64,000 bases of DNA from Aequorivita lipolytica (GCF_007997135.1 NZ_VORU01000002.1:62001-126000); one strand, 5' to 3'; positions 1 to 8,988 are shown, counted from the first letter of the stretch. Numbers and translations are program-made. Notes: generated by a model not told the origin, from the sequence alone.

Positions 1-1336
1 TGAAAGCCTTGTTTTCAGTCTTCAATTTTATGGCAAGCTCAACATCCACAGATTTCTCTGGAACATCGGCATCGTCGTAATATTCGTTTTTTACATATTT
101 ACCCGCGAGCTCCTTCATTTCTGGACGGAATTTTCCCTGTAAATCTACTAACGGAACCAGATTTCCGTTGTCGTCCATTACCAGCAGTGGCGGAATTTCT
201 GGAGTTGCCTCCTTCGCAACTTTTGCATCGTCTGCACCAAAAGTTGGCGCTGTGTGGACTATTCCGGTTCCGTCTTCAGTGGTTACAAAATCGCCAGCTA
301 TAATTCTGAAAGCGTTTTCGGGATTATCGTGTGGTTTTGCATAATCCAGCAACTGTTCGTAACGGATTCCTAATAAATCTGCCCCTTTAAATTCCTTTGC
401 TATAAAGTATGGAATCAATTTATCGCCCTGAGTGAAAGACTCTAAAGATTCCTCATTTGGCTTCTCTTCGAATTTATTTGCAAATTGTTCCGCGACCAAA
501 TTCTTCGCCAACACAACGTTTATGGGTTGAAAAGTGTATTGGTTGAAAGTTTTCACCAAAACATAATCAATTTTTGCACCAACGGTCAAAGCGGTATTGC
601 TCGGTAGCGTCCAAGGCGTAGTTGTCCACGCAAGAAACCAAATGTTATTCGATTCTTCAGCAAGAAAATCTGGCAAAGTCTCTGCCATCGCCCTAAACTG
701 GGCAACTACAGTTGTATCTGTAATATCTTGATAGGTTCCAGGCTGATTGAGCTCGTGAGAACTTAAGCCTGTTCCCGCTTTTGGGGAGTAGGGCTGAATA
801 GTGTACCCTTTGTATATTAAATTCTTGTTGTAAATTTCTTTTAAAAGCCACCAAACGGTTTCCATATATTTGGGCTCGTAGGTAACGTATGGATCGCTCA
901 TATCTACCCAATAGCCGTAACTTTCGGTCACCTTATTCCACACGTCGGTATAACGCATCACTGCTTTTTTACAGGCTGCGTTGTAATCTTCAACCGAAAT
1001 TTTTTTGCCAATGTCTTCTTTAGTTATTCCGAGTTCTTTTTCAACACCAAGTTCAATTGGTAAACCGTGGGTATCCCAACCTGCTTTTCGGTCAACTTTA
1101 AAACCTTTTTGAGTTTTGTAACGGCAGAAAATATCTTTTATAGCACGTGCCATAACGTGGTGGATTCCCGGTAGTCCGTTGGCCGATGGCGGTCCTTCAA
1201 AAAACACGAACGGCTTCGCCCCTTCGCGTATGGAAATACTCTGCTCAAAGATGTTTTCTTCTTTCCAGAAATCGAGTATTTCTTCCGCCATTTTAGGGAG
1301 GTCTAGCCCTTTGTATTCTTTAAATTTCTTGCTCAT
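1..1336 (-). CDS. ileS: Isoleucine-tRNA ligase, N-terminal 445 codons (runs off left edge)
   Basis: Class I aminoacyl-tRNA synthetase that charges tRNA-Ile in the cytoplasm. Translating the minus strand from the ATG at 1336 gives MSKKFKEYKGLDLPKMAEEI, and the frame stays open to base 1. The class I nucleotide-binding signature appears as GIHH at about residues 57-60, in the context PPSANGLPGIHHVMAR, followed by GWDTHGLPIE. The editing domain (AWTTTPWTLPSN, then GTGIVHTAPTFGADD) is present. The KMSKS loop and tRNA-binding C-terminus lie outside the window. A TACTTTTG box sits 26 bases upstream. Identification is firm. Confidence 0.97.
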   Translation of the reverse strand, partial: MSKKFKEYKGLDLPKMAEEILDFWKEENIFEQSISIREGAKPFVFFEGPPSANGLPGIHHVMARAIKDIFCRYKTQKGFKVDRKAGWDTHGLPIELGVEKELGITKEDIGKKISVEDYNAACKKAVMRYTDVWNKVTESYGYWVDMSDPYVTYEPKYMETVWWLLKEIYNKNLIYKGYTIQPYSPKAGTGLSSHELNQPGTYQDITDTTVVAQFRAMAETLPDFLAEESNNIWFLAWTTTPWTLPSNTALTVGAKIDYVLVKTFNQYTFQPINVVLAKNLVAEQFANKFEEKPNEESLESFTQGDKLIPYFIAKEFKGADLLGIRYEQLLDYAKPHDNPENAFRIIAGDFVTTEDGTGIVHTAPTFGADDAKVAKEATPEIPPLLVMDDNGNLVPLVDLQGKFRPEMKELAGKYVKNEYYDDADVPEKSVDVELAIKLKTENKAF

Positions 1337-1361
1337 AGTTTGGGTATAACAATAAAGTGTG

Positions 1362-1369
1362 CAAAAGTA
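1362..1369 (-). promoter_or_regulatory. -7 box of ileS
   Basis: Minus-strand TACTTTTG, an exact match to the Bacteroidota -7 consensus TAnnTTTG, 26 bases upstream of the ileS ATG. No clear -33 element was seen. Confidence 0.6.
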
Positions 1370-1454
1370 AGGTTTTTTGGAGAAAAAGAGCATCGCTCTT
1401 CAACATGAGTTTGCGAAGAAAACATAGTATCTTCACCTGAACTTGTTTTATAAA

Positions 1455-1485
1455 AAAAGGCTACCTCAAATTTGAGGTAACCTTT
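1455..1485 (-). terminator. Hairpin downstream of the lipoprotein gene
   Basis: Long inverted repeat (AAAGG.TACCTCAAA / TTTGAGGTA.CCTTT) with an A-run on the plus strand, which is a T-run at the 3' side on the minus strand. It lies 25 bases past the stop of the lipoprotein gene and before ileS, so it fits a Rho-independent terminator. Confidence 0.7.
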
Positions 1486-1509
1486 ATAAAATGCTGTTTA
1501 AAAATTACT

Positions 1510-2025
1510 TTATTGTTTGGTAAATCTTAATTCTTCAGTGTAAACAGAATTGTCGCCGTTTGGTTCTGTAGTTGTTTCGGACAAACTAATTGTAAAACCT
1601 GTAGGATTAAAGTTGCTAACTTTATAAGTTGAACCGTCTATTGTCAATTCTGCGGTGGCAGCATTTGCCGAATATCCACTCGTTTCGTTATCAATATCAA
1701 CAATGTATGTTTCTGTATTACTTTGACTACCTTGGGTTACAGTTTCTGTAATTCTGTAAGTTCCATCGATGGTAACGGTATTGTTAGAAGCAAAAACACT
1801 GCTAACGTTAAAAGTATCTCCAATAGAGCTAGTAGTTGTAACCACATCAAATCCACTTACATTCACGGTCTCAACTTCTCTGCTTTCGAAAAAAGTAATT
1901 TTGTAGGTGCCTGTAAGATTATCTTTAGTATACTCGTATGGAGCAGGACCATTATCATCATCTTTGCTACAGCCAATAGCCGCAATAGTAAGGACAAAAA
2001 GGAAAATTAATTTTGCAAATTTCAT
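1510..2025 (-). CDS. Surface-type lipoprotein of unknown function, 171 aa
   Basis: The protein begins with a lipoprotein signal peptide ending in the lipobox AIGC, so Cys19 should be the lipidated residue. It is followed directly by SKDDD, which matches the acidic lipoprotein export signal that sends lipoproteins to the cell surface in Bacteroidota. The rest is rich in Thr, Ser and Val with alternating beta-strand patterns (GTYKITFFESREVETV, GTYRITETVTQ), suggesting a small beta-sandwich or lipocalin-like fold. No catalytic motif was recognised. It is monocistronic with its own terminator at 1455-1485. A variant -7 sequence TATATTCG lies at 2051-2058 on the minus strand. Confidence 0.85.
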   Translation of the reverse strand: MKFAKLIFLFVLTIAAIGCSKDDDNGPAPYEYTKDNLTGTYKITFFESREVETVNVSGFDVVTTTSSIGDTFNVSSVFASNNTVTIDGTYRITETVTQGSQSNTETYIVDIDNETSGYSANAATAELTIDGSTYKVSNFNPTGFTISLSETTTEPNGDNSVYTEELRFTKQ

Positions 2026-2377
2026 AATGTTAGGTTTTTTAAATTTTCGGCGAATATAGCACGATTTTTAATAGTAACATTCAAACGAGTCTTTTATTAT
2101 GTTTTTGAATAAACATAACACCACATTCTTCCTTCTTTGAATTGATTTCGTTGTGGTTACGCTCTTCTTTCAAAATTTTATACCACTGAATAAAAACTTC
2201 ATATTTATTTTTGAAATTTTTGATTTCTAAGGTATTTCAGCGCATAATCTTGGAGTATCTATATATTTGTGCTTAATCTTTTAAGGGTTTATGCCTAAAA
2301 CTGTATCATAATTTTGATTACATCGTTTTTTACCTCAAATTTGATATCCATTTTGCGAATAAAAAATTAATTCACTA
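2026..2377. other. Divergent intergenic region, 352 bp
   Basis: AT-rich spacer between the minus-strand lipoprotein gene and the plus-strand dsbD-like gene. It holds a possible minus-strand -7 variant (TATATTCG, 2051-2058) and an exact TATATTTG on the plus strand at 2262-2269. The latter is 108 bases upstream of the dsbD-like ATG, so its assignment to that gene is uncertain. No coding frame or RNA was recognised. Confidence 0.4.
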
Positions 2378-4450
2378 ATGAAAAAAATATTCCTATTTCT
2401 TCTCCTCGCCACAATTTCATTTTCTTCCGTTCAATCACAAATTCTTGACCCAGTACAATGGTCGACAAGCGTTAAAAAAATATCGGAAACAGAGTACGAT
2501 TTAATTTCGAAAGCGTCCATTGATACTAATTGGCATTTGTACTCTCAATCAGTTCCGGAAGATGGCCCATTGCCAACAGTATTTACTTTTGAAGAAAATA
2601 GCGCTTATAAAGCAATCGGGAAAATAAAGGAAAGTAAAGGTATTACTGAAATGGATCCCGTATTTGATATGGTAATCACCTTTTTCTCCAATACGGCAAC
2701 TTTTACAAAACGAATAAAATTAACAGGCGATAAAGGAACCACTATAAAAGGCGAAGTAGAATTTATGGTCTGCGATGATACCCGTTGCTTGCCACCAAAC
2801 TATGTAGATTTAGTTTTCAAAATACCCGCACCACAAAAAACTGAAGTGGCAATAACTCCAGAAAATACTGAAACTTCTGAAGCAACCAGTGAAGTTGTTG
2901 CAGAAAACAAAGAGGTTGATTCTGTGAAAGTAGAAGCAACCGAGGTTGTAAAAGACACGGTTCAAAATTCTTCGGAAATTTCCGAATCCGCAGTTGAACA
3001 AAACAAAAAGCAAGATAAAAAAGGGTTGTGGACCATCTTTATTTTGGCTTTTGGAGCAGGTTTTATTGCGTTGCTAACACCTTGCGTTTTTCCAATGATA
3101 CCAATGACTGTTAGCTTTTTTACAAAGCAGAGTAAAACGCGTGCAACTGGAATTAGAAATGCAATTATTTACGGTGTTGCCATCATTCTAATTTACATTT
3201 TTTTAGGCGCCATTGTAACTTGGATATTTGGTGCAGATGCGCTTAATGCCCTCTCAACCAATGTGTGGTTCAATATAATTTTCTTCCTGCTTTTGGTAAT
3301 ATTTGCACTTTCATTTTTGGGAGCTTTTGAAATTATGCTGCCAAATTCCTGGGCAAACAAAGTAGATAAACAGGCAGATCGCGGCGGATTGATAGGCATT
3401 TTCTTTATGGCTTTGGCATTAGCGATTGTTTCATTTTCTTGTACGGGACCAATTGTGGGAACGCTTTTAGTTGAAGCAGCTTCAAAAGGCGGTATCGCTC
3501 CTTTTGTAGGTATGTTTGGGTTTTCACTCGCATTGGCATTACCTTTTGGGTTGTTTGCAGCATTCCCGGGATGGATGAATTCGCTACCAAAATCTGGCGG
3601 ATGGTTAAACACCGTAAAAGTGTTTTTAGGATTTTTAGAACTTGCTTTAGCTTTCAAATTTCTATCAAATGCAGATTTGGTACTTCAGCTTCACTGGCTT
3701 GAAAGAGAAGTTTTCTTAGCAATCTGGATTGCTATTTTTGGAACTTTGGCGCTCTATCTCTTCGGAAAAATCAAGTTGCCACACGACTCGCCACTTTCGC
3801 ATATTTCCGTAGGAAGATTGAGTCTTGGGCTTATAGTTTTATCATTTACAATTTACATGATTCCAGGATTATGGGGCGCGCCCTTAAAATTAATTAGCGG
3901 CTTCCCACCAGCAATGAATTATAGCGAAGCCCCATACGGTGTAGGCTACACAAAATTAGGCAGTGGCGGAAGCACCTCAACTGATGAAGAATTTCCTGAA
4001 GGAGCCTATCTAGGACCACACGATATTATTTCATTTCACGATTATGAAACAGGTTTAGCTTACGCAAAAAAAGTAGGAAAACCTGTTCTTATTGATTTTA
4101 CCGGCCACGCCTGCGTAAACTGCCGAAAAATGGAAGAGCGCGTGTGGAGCGAACCAAAAATACTGAATCTGCTTAAAGAAGATATCGTACTGATTTCACT
4201 TTATGTGGATGATAAGCGGCCGTTGCCCGAAGGCGAAGAAGTAACCTCAAAAATTTCTGGAAAAAAACTACGATATATCGGCCAAAAATGGAGCGAGTTC
4301 CAAATTTTGAAATATAAAGCAAACGCTCAACCTTTCTACGTTTTAATGGGTCACGACGAAGAAAATCTAATAAAACCTGTGGGCTATACCCCAGATACTG
4401 AAGAATATTACGATTGGCTTCAAAAAGGGGTTGGCGCATTCAAAAAATAA
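2378..4450 (+). CDS. dsbD: DsbD-type thiol:disulfide interchange protein
   Basis: Inner-membrane protein that passes reducing power from cytoplasmic thioredoxin to the periplasm. It has a signal peptide (residues 1-20), a periplasmic DsbD-alpha-like domain with the redox pair C132/C137 in CDDTRCLPP, an acidic linker (about 155-210), and a CcdA-like membrane domain with C236 (TPCVFPM) and C355 (SFSCTGP). A C-terminal thioredoxin domain carries C579/C582 (CVNC). All three cysteine pairs needed for the relay are present. At 690 aa it is longer than the E. coli protein, partly because of the linker. It could also serve cytochrome c maturation. No operon partner is obvious. Confidence 0.92.
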   Translation: MKKIFLFLLLATISFSSVQSQILDPVQWSTSVKKISETEYDLISKASIDTNWHLYSQSVPEDGPLPTVFTFEENSAYKAIGKIKESKGITEMDPVFDMVITFFSNTATFTKRIKLTGDKGTTIKGEVEFMVCDDTRCLPPNYVDLVFKIPAPQKTEVAITPENTETSEATSEVVAENKEVDSVKVEATEVVKDTVQNSSEISESAVEQNKKQDKKGLWTIFILAFGAGFIALLTPCVFPMIPMTVSFFTKQSKTRATGIRNAIIYGVAIILIYIFLGAIVTWIFGADALNALSTNVWFNIIFFLLLVIFALSFLGAFEIMLPNSWANKVDKQADRGGLIGIFFMALALAIVSFSCTGPIVGTLLVEAASKGGIAPFVGMFGFSLALALPFGLFAAFPGWMNSLPKSGGWLNTVKVFLGFLELALAFKFLSNADLVLQLHWLEREVFLAIWIAIFGTLALYLFGKIKLPHDSPLSHISVGRLSLGLIVLSFTIYMIPGLWGAPLKLISGFPPAMNYSEAPYGVGYTKLGSGGSTSTDEEFPEGAYLGPHDIISFHDYETGLAYAKKVGKPVLIDFTGHACVNCRKMEERVWSEPKILNLLKEDIVLISLYVDDKRPLPEGEEVTSKISGKKLRYIGQKWSEFQILKYKANAQPFYVLMGHDEENLIKPVGYTPDTEEYYDWLQKGVGAFKK

Positions 4451-4511
4451 AGATTTAAGTTGCTTGTTTTGGGAAGCATTCATTAATTTTAAGTAATTTT
4501 TAAAAAGACAA

Positions 4512-6005
4512 ATGATGATTACTTCGGAAGAAAAAGTAAAGACCAGCTCCTTGGAAAAGTATTTTGAACCTTTCCGAAACAACATTGTGGGCATCAATCA
4601 AGAATTTGATTCTCCCTTCGGAAGAAAAAAAATTATCTATACCGATTGGACCGCGAGCGGCAGATTATACGCTCCAATCGAAGAAAAAATGCTGAAGGAT
4701 TTTGGTCCTTTCGTCGCCAATACACACACCGAAACATCGGTGACCGGAACGGCAATGACAAAAGCCTATCACGAGGCTAGGGAAATTATAAAAAAGCATG
4801 TTAATGCCAACGGGAATGACGTGCTTATTACCTGCGAGAGCGGAATGACTGGCGTTATAAATAAGTTTCAGCGTATCCTCGGATTAAAAATTCCTGAAAA
4901 TATTAAGCCTTACACAAAAATCCCAGATGCGATAAGACCTGTGGTTTTCGTGACACATATGGAGCACCATAGTAACCAAACTTCATGGCTTGAAACAATT
5001 GGGACAGTCGTTGTAATTCCACCCAATGACGATGTTTTGGTTTGCATGAAAACATTTGCAGAAACCGTTGAAAAATATAAAGACCATCCCATAAAAATTG
5101 CAGCGGTTACTAGCTGTTCCAACGTAACAGGGATTCAAACGCCGTATCACGAAATAGCGAAACTGATGCACAAAAATGGCGGACTTTGTTTTGTAGATTT
5201 CGCCTGTTCTGCGCCTTATGTTTCAATAGATATGCACCCAAAAGAGGAAGGTGCATATTTGGATGCTATCTTTTTTTCGCCCCATAAATTTTTGGGCGGG
5301 CCGGGTTCGAGCGGTGTTCTTGTTTTCAATAACAATCTTTATAAAAATACAGTCCCGGACAATCCCGGAGGCGGAACCGTTTCGTGGACTAATCCTTGGG
5401 GAAACCACAAATATATTGATGATATTGAAACTCGTGAGGACGGCGGAACACCCGGTTTTCTTCAAACTATTCGCACGGCGCTATCCATTCGTTTAAAAGA
5501 AAAAATGGGAATTGAAAATATTTTGAAACGCGAACACGAGCTTTTAGATATTATTTTCGACAAACTTTGTAATGTTCCCAACCTTAAAATTCTGGCACCC
5601 CAAACAAAAGATAGATTGGCGGTATTAAGTTTTTATATTGACGACTTGCACTTCAATTTGGGTGTAAAATTGCTCAATGATCGCTTCGGAATACAAACCC
5701 GCGGCGGATGTTCCTGTGCGGGAACCTATGGACACTATTTACTTCACGTTGACCAAGAAACCTCAAACAATATTACTTGCGAAATTAATGATGGGGATTT
5801 AACCCACAAACCAGGTTGGATACGCATGTCTATTCACCCAACCACCACAAATGCCGAAGTGGAATTTGTTTGTGATTCCATAAAACAATTGGCTGAAAAT
5901 TTTTCGGAATGGAGTAAAGAATATAAGTACAATTCCAAAACTAATGAATTTTTCCACCAAGATGAAAAGGAGGATAACATGATGGAAACATGGTTTACTT
6001 TTTAA
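4512..6005 (+). CDS. Class V aminotransferase, cysteine-desulfurase-like PLP enzyme, 497 aa
   Basis: PLP enzyme of the aminotransferase class V / cysteine desulfurase fold. The PLP lysine is K259 in SPHKFLGGPGS, and an upstream FVDFACSAPY segment supplies the cofactor aspartate. THMEHHSNQTSW matches the cofactor-stacking His region. A loop with RGGCSCAGTYGHY around residue 400 holds cysteines where SufS-type enzymes keep the persulfide Cys, although the context differs from SufS and IscS. No suf genes are adjacent, so the substrate is open: cysteine, selenocysteine or another amino acid. The two consecutive ATGs at 4512 and 4515 are equally possible starts. Confidence 0.85.
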   Translation: MMITSEEKVKTSSLEKYFEPFRNNIVGINQEFDSPFGRKKIIYTDWTASGRLYAPIEEKMLKDFGPFVANTHTETSVTGTAMTKAYHEAREIIKKHVNANGNDVLITCESGMTGVINKFQRILGLKIPENIKPYTKIPDAIRPVVFVTHMEHHSNQTSWLETIGTVVVIPPNDDVLVCMKTFAETVEKYKDHPIKIAAVTSCSNVTGIQTPYHEIAKLMHKNGGLCFVDFACSAPYVSIDMHPKEEGAYLDAIFFSPHKFLGGPGSSGVLVFNNNLYKNTVPDNPGGGTVSWTNPWGNHKYIDDIETREDGGTPGFLQTIRTALSIRLKEKMGIENILKREHELLDIIFDKLCNVPNLKILAPQTKDRLAVLSFYIDDLHFNLGVKLLNDRFGIQTRGGCSCAGTYGHYLLHVDQETSNNITCEINDGDLTHKPGWIRMSIHPTTTNAEVEFVCDSIKQLAENFSEWSKEYKYNSKTNEFFHQDEKEDNMMETWFTF

Positions 6006-6038
6006 TAAAGATTGGGCTCTAATTAACTCTTCAATAAT

Positions 6039-6959
6039 TTGAAAAAACTTTTACTTCTAATGTTATTTTTTCCTTTTTTTAGTTCCGCACAGGAATATGT
6101 GGATATTTTAAGAATTGGTTACGGGCAAACATTTAATAATAATTTTGAAGGGACTGATAGCAGTACTTTTGTGAAATTTTTAGATGCCGGATTTACATTC
6201 CCGATTGTTATTAATGAAAAGCAAGCATTAATAACAGGAGCAGATTTCAGCAGAAATAACCTTCAGCTTTTCCCTGATGCTGAATATACAAGCCTTTTCA
6301 GTACAAACTTGAAGTTGGGACTGGCTTCCACTTGGTCAGAAAAATGGAGCTCAACAATTGTTTTACTTCCGAAAATTGCTTCCGATTACAAGAATATCTC
6401 AAATGATGATTTTTACTCTGGGGGTTTCGCTTTATTGAAATTTCAGAAAAATAAAAATCTTAAATATCGTTTTGGTGTTTACGCATCGCAGGAAGCATTC
6501 GGGCTTTTTACCACGCCTATTTTGGGCTGGTATTATTTGAGTCCGAATAAGCGGTTTGAGATGGATATGAGTTTACCAATTTCTGCAGATGTAAGTTATA
6601 AACTTGGAATTACAACTGTAGGTGTTGATTACTTCGGAATTGGGCGTAGTTATAACGTTCATTATGAAAATCGGCCCACACTGTATGCAGACCTCAGCTC
6701 TTTGGAATTTGCAGGCTATTTGCAATTCAATGCTTTGGATGAAAGTGTTTTGTTGCGAGCAAAATTAGGCTACTCCAGCAATAATTATGAAATGTATGCC
6801 GAAGGCGAAAAATTAGATTTGGGCGTTTCAGCTTTCAGTTTTGGCGACGATCGCACCCAGCTGAATCCTTCACTCAACGGAGGTGTTTTTCTGAAATTTG
6901 AAGCAATCTATAGGTTTCATATAAAGGAAACCTCGAAATCTCAAGAACCTTCCCAATAG
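6039..6959 (+). CDS. Predicted outer-membrane beta-barrel protein (DUF6268-like), 306 aa
   Basis: The protein has a Sec signal peptide (MKKLLLLMLFFPFFSSAQ) and then many short amphipathic strands with alternating aromatic residues, typical of an outer-membrane barrel. It resembles the DUF6268 group of Bacteroidota; that assignment is from memory. The start is TTG at 6039: this gives the basic n-region of the signal peptide, whereas the next ATG (6060) would remove it. It follows the class V enzyme gene by 33 bases and may be cotranscribed. A perfect 18-bp palindrome overlaps its stop codon. Confidence 0.75.
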   Translation: MKKLLLLMLFFPFFSSAQEYVDILRIGYGQTFNNNFEGTDSSTFVKFLDAGFTFPIVINEKQALITGADFSRNNLQLFPDAEYTSLFSTNLKLGLASTWSEKWSSTIVLLPKIASDYKNISNDDFYSGGFALLKFQKNKNLKYRFGVYASQEAFGLFTTPILGWYYLSPNKRFEMDMSLPISADVSYKLGITTVGVDYFGIGRSYNVHYENRPTLYADLSSLEFAGYLQFNALDESVLLRAKLGYSSNNYEMYAEGEKLDLGVSAFSFGDDRTQLNPSLNGGVFLKFEAIYRFHIKETSKSQEPSQ

Positions 6960-6968
6960 CTATTGGGA
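6951..6968. repeat. Perfect 18-bp palindrome over a stop codon
   Basis: TCCCAATAGCTATTGGGA is a perfect inverted repeat containing the TAG stop of the preceding gene. No T-run follows, so a terminator role is doubtful. It is close to the TCCCGATAGCTATCGGGA type of palindrome I know as a dispersed element in flavobacterial genomes. Confidence 0.6.
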
Positions 6969-7005
6969 CAAATTAAGTTCCGAAAAAAAATTCTATCTTT
7001 AATTT

Positions 7006-7359
7006 ATGGAAAAAACCTGTCCGGAATGTGGTGATAAATTAATTGGGCGCGCTGACAAAAAATTTTGTAGCGATGCTTGTCGCAATGCGCACAATAATTC
7101 GCTTAATAAGGATAATAAAAATCTGGTTCGGAATATTAATAATCGTCTTCGGAAAAACTATCGAATTCTTGAAAAACTAAACACTGAAGACAAAACGAAA
7201 ACCACTAAAGACAAACTTCTGCGAGCAGGTTTCAGTTTTGATTATTTCACCGGAATTTATACCACAAAATCAGGTTCTACCTACTTCTATCTATACGATC
7301 AAGGGTATCTTCCGCTAGACAATGATTTTTATCTTTTAGTGAAAAAAGATCTTAAATAA
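7006..7359 (+). CDS. Small zinc-ribbon protein (DUF2116-like), 117 aa
   Basis: The N-terminus holds a compact treble-clef type zinc site: CPECG at residues 5-9 and FCSDACRNAHNN about 13 residues later, giving a Cys4 set with GRADKKFCS between. This is the signature of small DUF2116-type Zn-ribbon proteins. The middle is basic (residues 30-70) and the C-terminus (GFSFDYFTGIYTTKSGSTYFYLYDQGY) is aromatic-rich. It is cytoplasmic with no signal peptide. Function is unknown; nucleic-acid or protein binding is only an inference from the fold. Confidence 0.75.
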   Translation: MEKTCPECGDKLIGRADKKFCSDACRNAHNNSLNKDNKNLVRNINNRLRKNYRILEKLNTEDKTKTTKDKLLRAGFSFDYFTGIYTTKSGSTYFYLYDQGYLPLDNDFYLLVKKDLK

Positions 7360-7469
7360 TTCTTGAAAATGAACAATTATTCCGCATTTGGGTGATTTCA
7401 TGTTGAAATTTGGCAAAGTATTAAACATAATCTAACAGTCCTTTAACCTCCAACCCTTCGTTTATAGGA

Positions 7470-7477
7470 TACCTTTG
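7470..7477 (+). promoter_or_regulatory. -7 box that fixes the start of the SYLF gene
   Basis: TACCTTTG, exact TAnnTTTG. An in-frame TTG at 7475 lies inside this box and so cannot be the translation start; the ATG at 7502 is 25 bases downstream. Confidence 0.6.
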
Positions 7478-7501
7478 AGTTTCAAACAAAAAAACCTAAA
7501 T

Positions 7502-8035
7502 ATGAAAACGAAAGGACTTTTAACAATGATGATACTGTTTTTTAGTATCTCCATTTTTGCGCAAAACGCAGACGACAAAAAAATTATTAAAGATGCTGAA
7601 AATGCAAAAGCAGCTTTTCTCGAAGCAAATTCAAACATGCAAGGCTATTTTGATGATGCCAAAGCATACGCTATTTTTCCCAATGTTGGAAAAGGAGCGA
7701 TAATAATTGGTGCAGCTTCCGGTAACGGTGCAGTTTATGAGAGAGGCGTATTAGTTGGAATGGCAAACTTGAAACAATTAGACATAGGTGCCCAAATAGG
7801 CGGAAAAGCTTTTAGCGAAGTTATTTTCTTTAAAACAGATAAGGCCGTACAGGAATTTATGGATGATGATTTCAGTTTTGGTTCAAATGTTTCAGCAGTA
7901 GCTGTAAATCAAGCACCACCTTCATTTAATATTACTTATACTGATGGTGTAGCAGTGTTCTCATTGCCCAAAGAAGGTTTGATGGCTGAAGTATCAGTTG
8001 GCGGACAGAGATTTGATTTTGAAGATTTTGACTAA
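7502..8035 (+). CDS. Exported SYLF (Ysc84-type) lipid-binding domain protein, 177 aa
   Basis: After a signal peptide (MKTKGLLTMMILFFSISIFAQ) the mature protein is a single SYLF domain. It shows the typical start (AKAYAIFPNVGKGAIIIGAASGNGAVYERG), then LDIGAQIGGKAFSEVIFFKT and a C-terminal FSLPKEGLMAEVSVGGQRF. Family members bind phosphoinositides or other lipids in eukaryotes; the bacterial periplasmic versions are uncharacterised. The start at 7502 is preferred because it gives the signal peptide directly and lies downstream of the -7 box. A strong terminator follows at 8070-8114, so the gene appears monocistronic. Confidence 0.88.
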   Translation: MKTKGLLTMMILFFSISIFAQNADDKKIIKDAENAKAAFLEANSNMQGYFDDAKAYAIFPNVGKGAIIIGAASGNGAVYERGVLVGMANLKQLDIGAQIGGKAFSEVIFFKTDKAVQEFMDDDFSFGSNVSAVAVNQAPPSFNITYTDGVAVFSLPKEGLMAEVSVGGQRFDFEDFD

Positions 8036-8069
8036 TTAAATTTTTCAAATATCTTTTTTTATAACAGTA

Positions 8070-8114
8070 AAACTGTTTAAGCTACTTAAAATAGCTTAAA
8101 CAGTTTTTTATTTT
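8070..8114 (+). terminator. Rho-independent terminator of the SYLF gene
   Basis: Perfect 15-bp stem (AAACTGTTTAAGCTA / TAGCTTAAACAGTTT), 7-nt loop, then TTTATTTT. Confidence 0.88.
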
Positions 8115-8159
8115 AGGGGGTTGCCTCGGTTAAAACAGTCATCAACAATTCTAATTTAA

Positions 8160-8167
8160 TACCTTTG
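8160..8167 (+). promoter_or_regulatory. -7 box before the kinase remnant
   Basis: TACCTTTG, exact TAnnTTTG, 23 bases upstream of the ATG at 8190. The remnant therefore still has its promoter. Confidence 0.5.
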
Positions 8168-8189
8168 AAAAAAGATTGATTGACCCAAA

Positions 8190-8444
8190 ATGACACTCGA
8201 AAAAAATCTTAAGGAACGTATCAAAGAGCTTACTTGTCTGTATGAAGTATCTTCAATTATTGTAAATAACGATTATAAGGAACTGGACAAAACTCTTTAT
8301 TCTGTTACACTAAGCCTTCGCAAATCCTTACAATACAGCAAGAATGCTACTGTACCTGCCAGCGTATTTATTCAAAACTATCCAAACATGCTTCGAGAAG
8401 TTCCAATTCTAAAAAATCGTGTTCGGAAGTTAAATGATGCGTGA
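8190..8444 (+). pseudogene. N-terminal remnant of a GAF-type sensor histidine kinase
   Basis: The 84-residue reading frame opens with LKERIKELTCLYEVSSIIVN, followed by LSLRKSLQYSKNATV. In flavobacterial sensor histidine kinases this segment leads into a GAF domain. Here no GAF, dimerisation or ATPase domain follows. From about residue 60 the frame runs antisense to the 3' part of the convergent minus-strand gene (8368-8988), which reads like real protein there. The kinase sequence therefore probably ends near 8340-8370, where a deletion or rearrangement joined it to the neighbour. Promoter and start are intact, so a short peptide may be made. Family assignment is from pattern memory. Confidence 0.55.
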
Positions 8445-8988
8445 AAAATAGCATGTTTATTTTTTCACCGACAAATTTTTCACCCCACAATTCTTGAAAA
8501 ATAATTAGAAAGGCATCCTCAAGTCTATCTTGACTAACTCGTTTTAAATTTTAAGGAAGAAGAAGTAACAAATCAAAAATATCTTTTTCGGGATCCCAAG
8601 CTGTTACAGTAAAGCGCACGTCTTTTGGCCAAATGCTGAAATCATCAAAGTCAAAAGGATGGGATAAAAGTTTTGCGTCAACTTTAAATTCAGCTTGTTT
8701 AAATGCTTCGATTTCCCATTGAGATAGTGAAGGTGCGGCATCAACCAATCTATTTACGTACATAAAAAGATCCCTATTTGCGTTGCAGGAAATTGTCAAT
8801 TTATACTTGCCTTTATTCTTCTTTTTGTTGAAATCGAGAATTATTTCCAGTCCCGAATGATAAGAATCCAACAGTGAAAATAAATAGTTATAAGGCTCGT
8901 GAATCTTTTCGGTATTGGGCAAATTCAAGTTGAAACGGAGTGTTTCTTCGTAGTTTTCAAATTCAGCCCAAAACTCTTTTGCAGTCAT
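8368..8988 (-). pseudogene. Conserved hypothetical protein interrupted by one in-frame TAA
   Basis: From the ATG at 8988 the frame encodes 145 residues (MTAKEFWAEFENYEETLRF...) ending DLLLLLP at a TAA (8551-8553). The same frame then continues for 60 codons of convincing protein, including DRLEDAFLIIFQELWGEK, to a TAA at 8368-8370. The whole would be about 205 aa. I recall flavobacterial proteins of this length with an FW-(acidic) N-terminus and a C-terminal WGE segment, but no function is known. No frameshift is needed; one substitution would restore the frame. The upstream palindrome at 9008-9023 may be regulatory. Confidence 0.7.

Noticed and set aside
6951-6968. Palindrome as a terminator
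   Set aside because: No T-run follows and the next gene is close; treated as a repeat.
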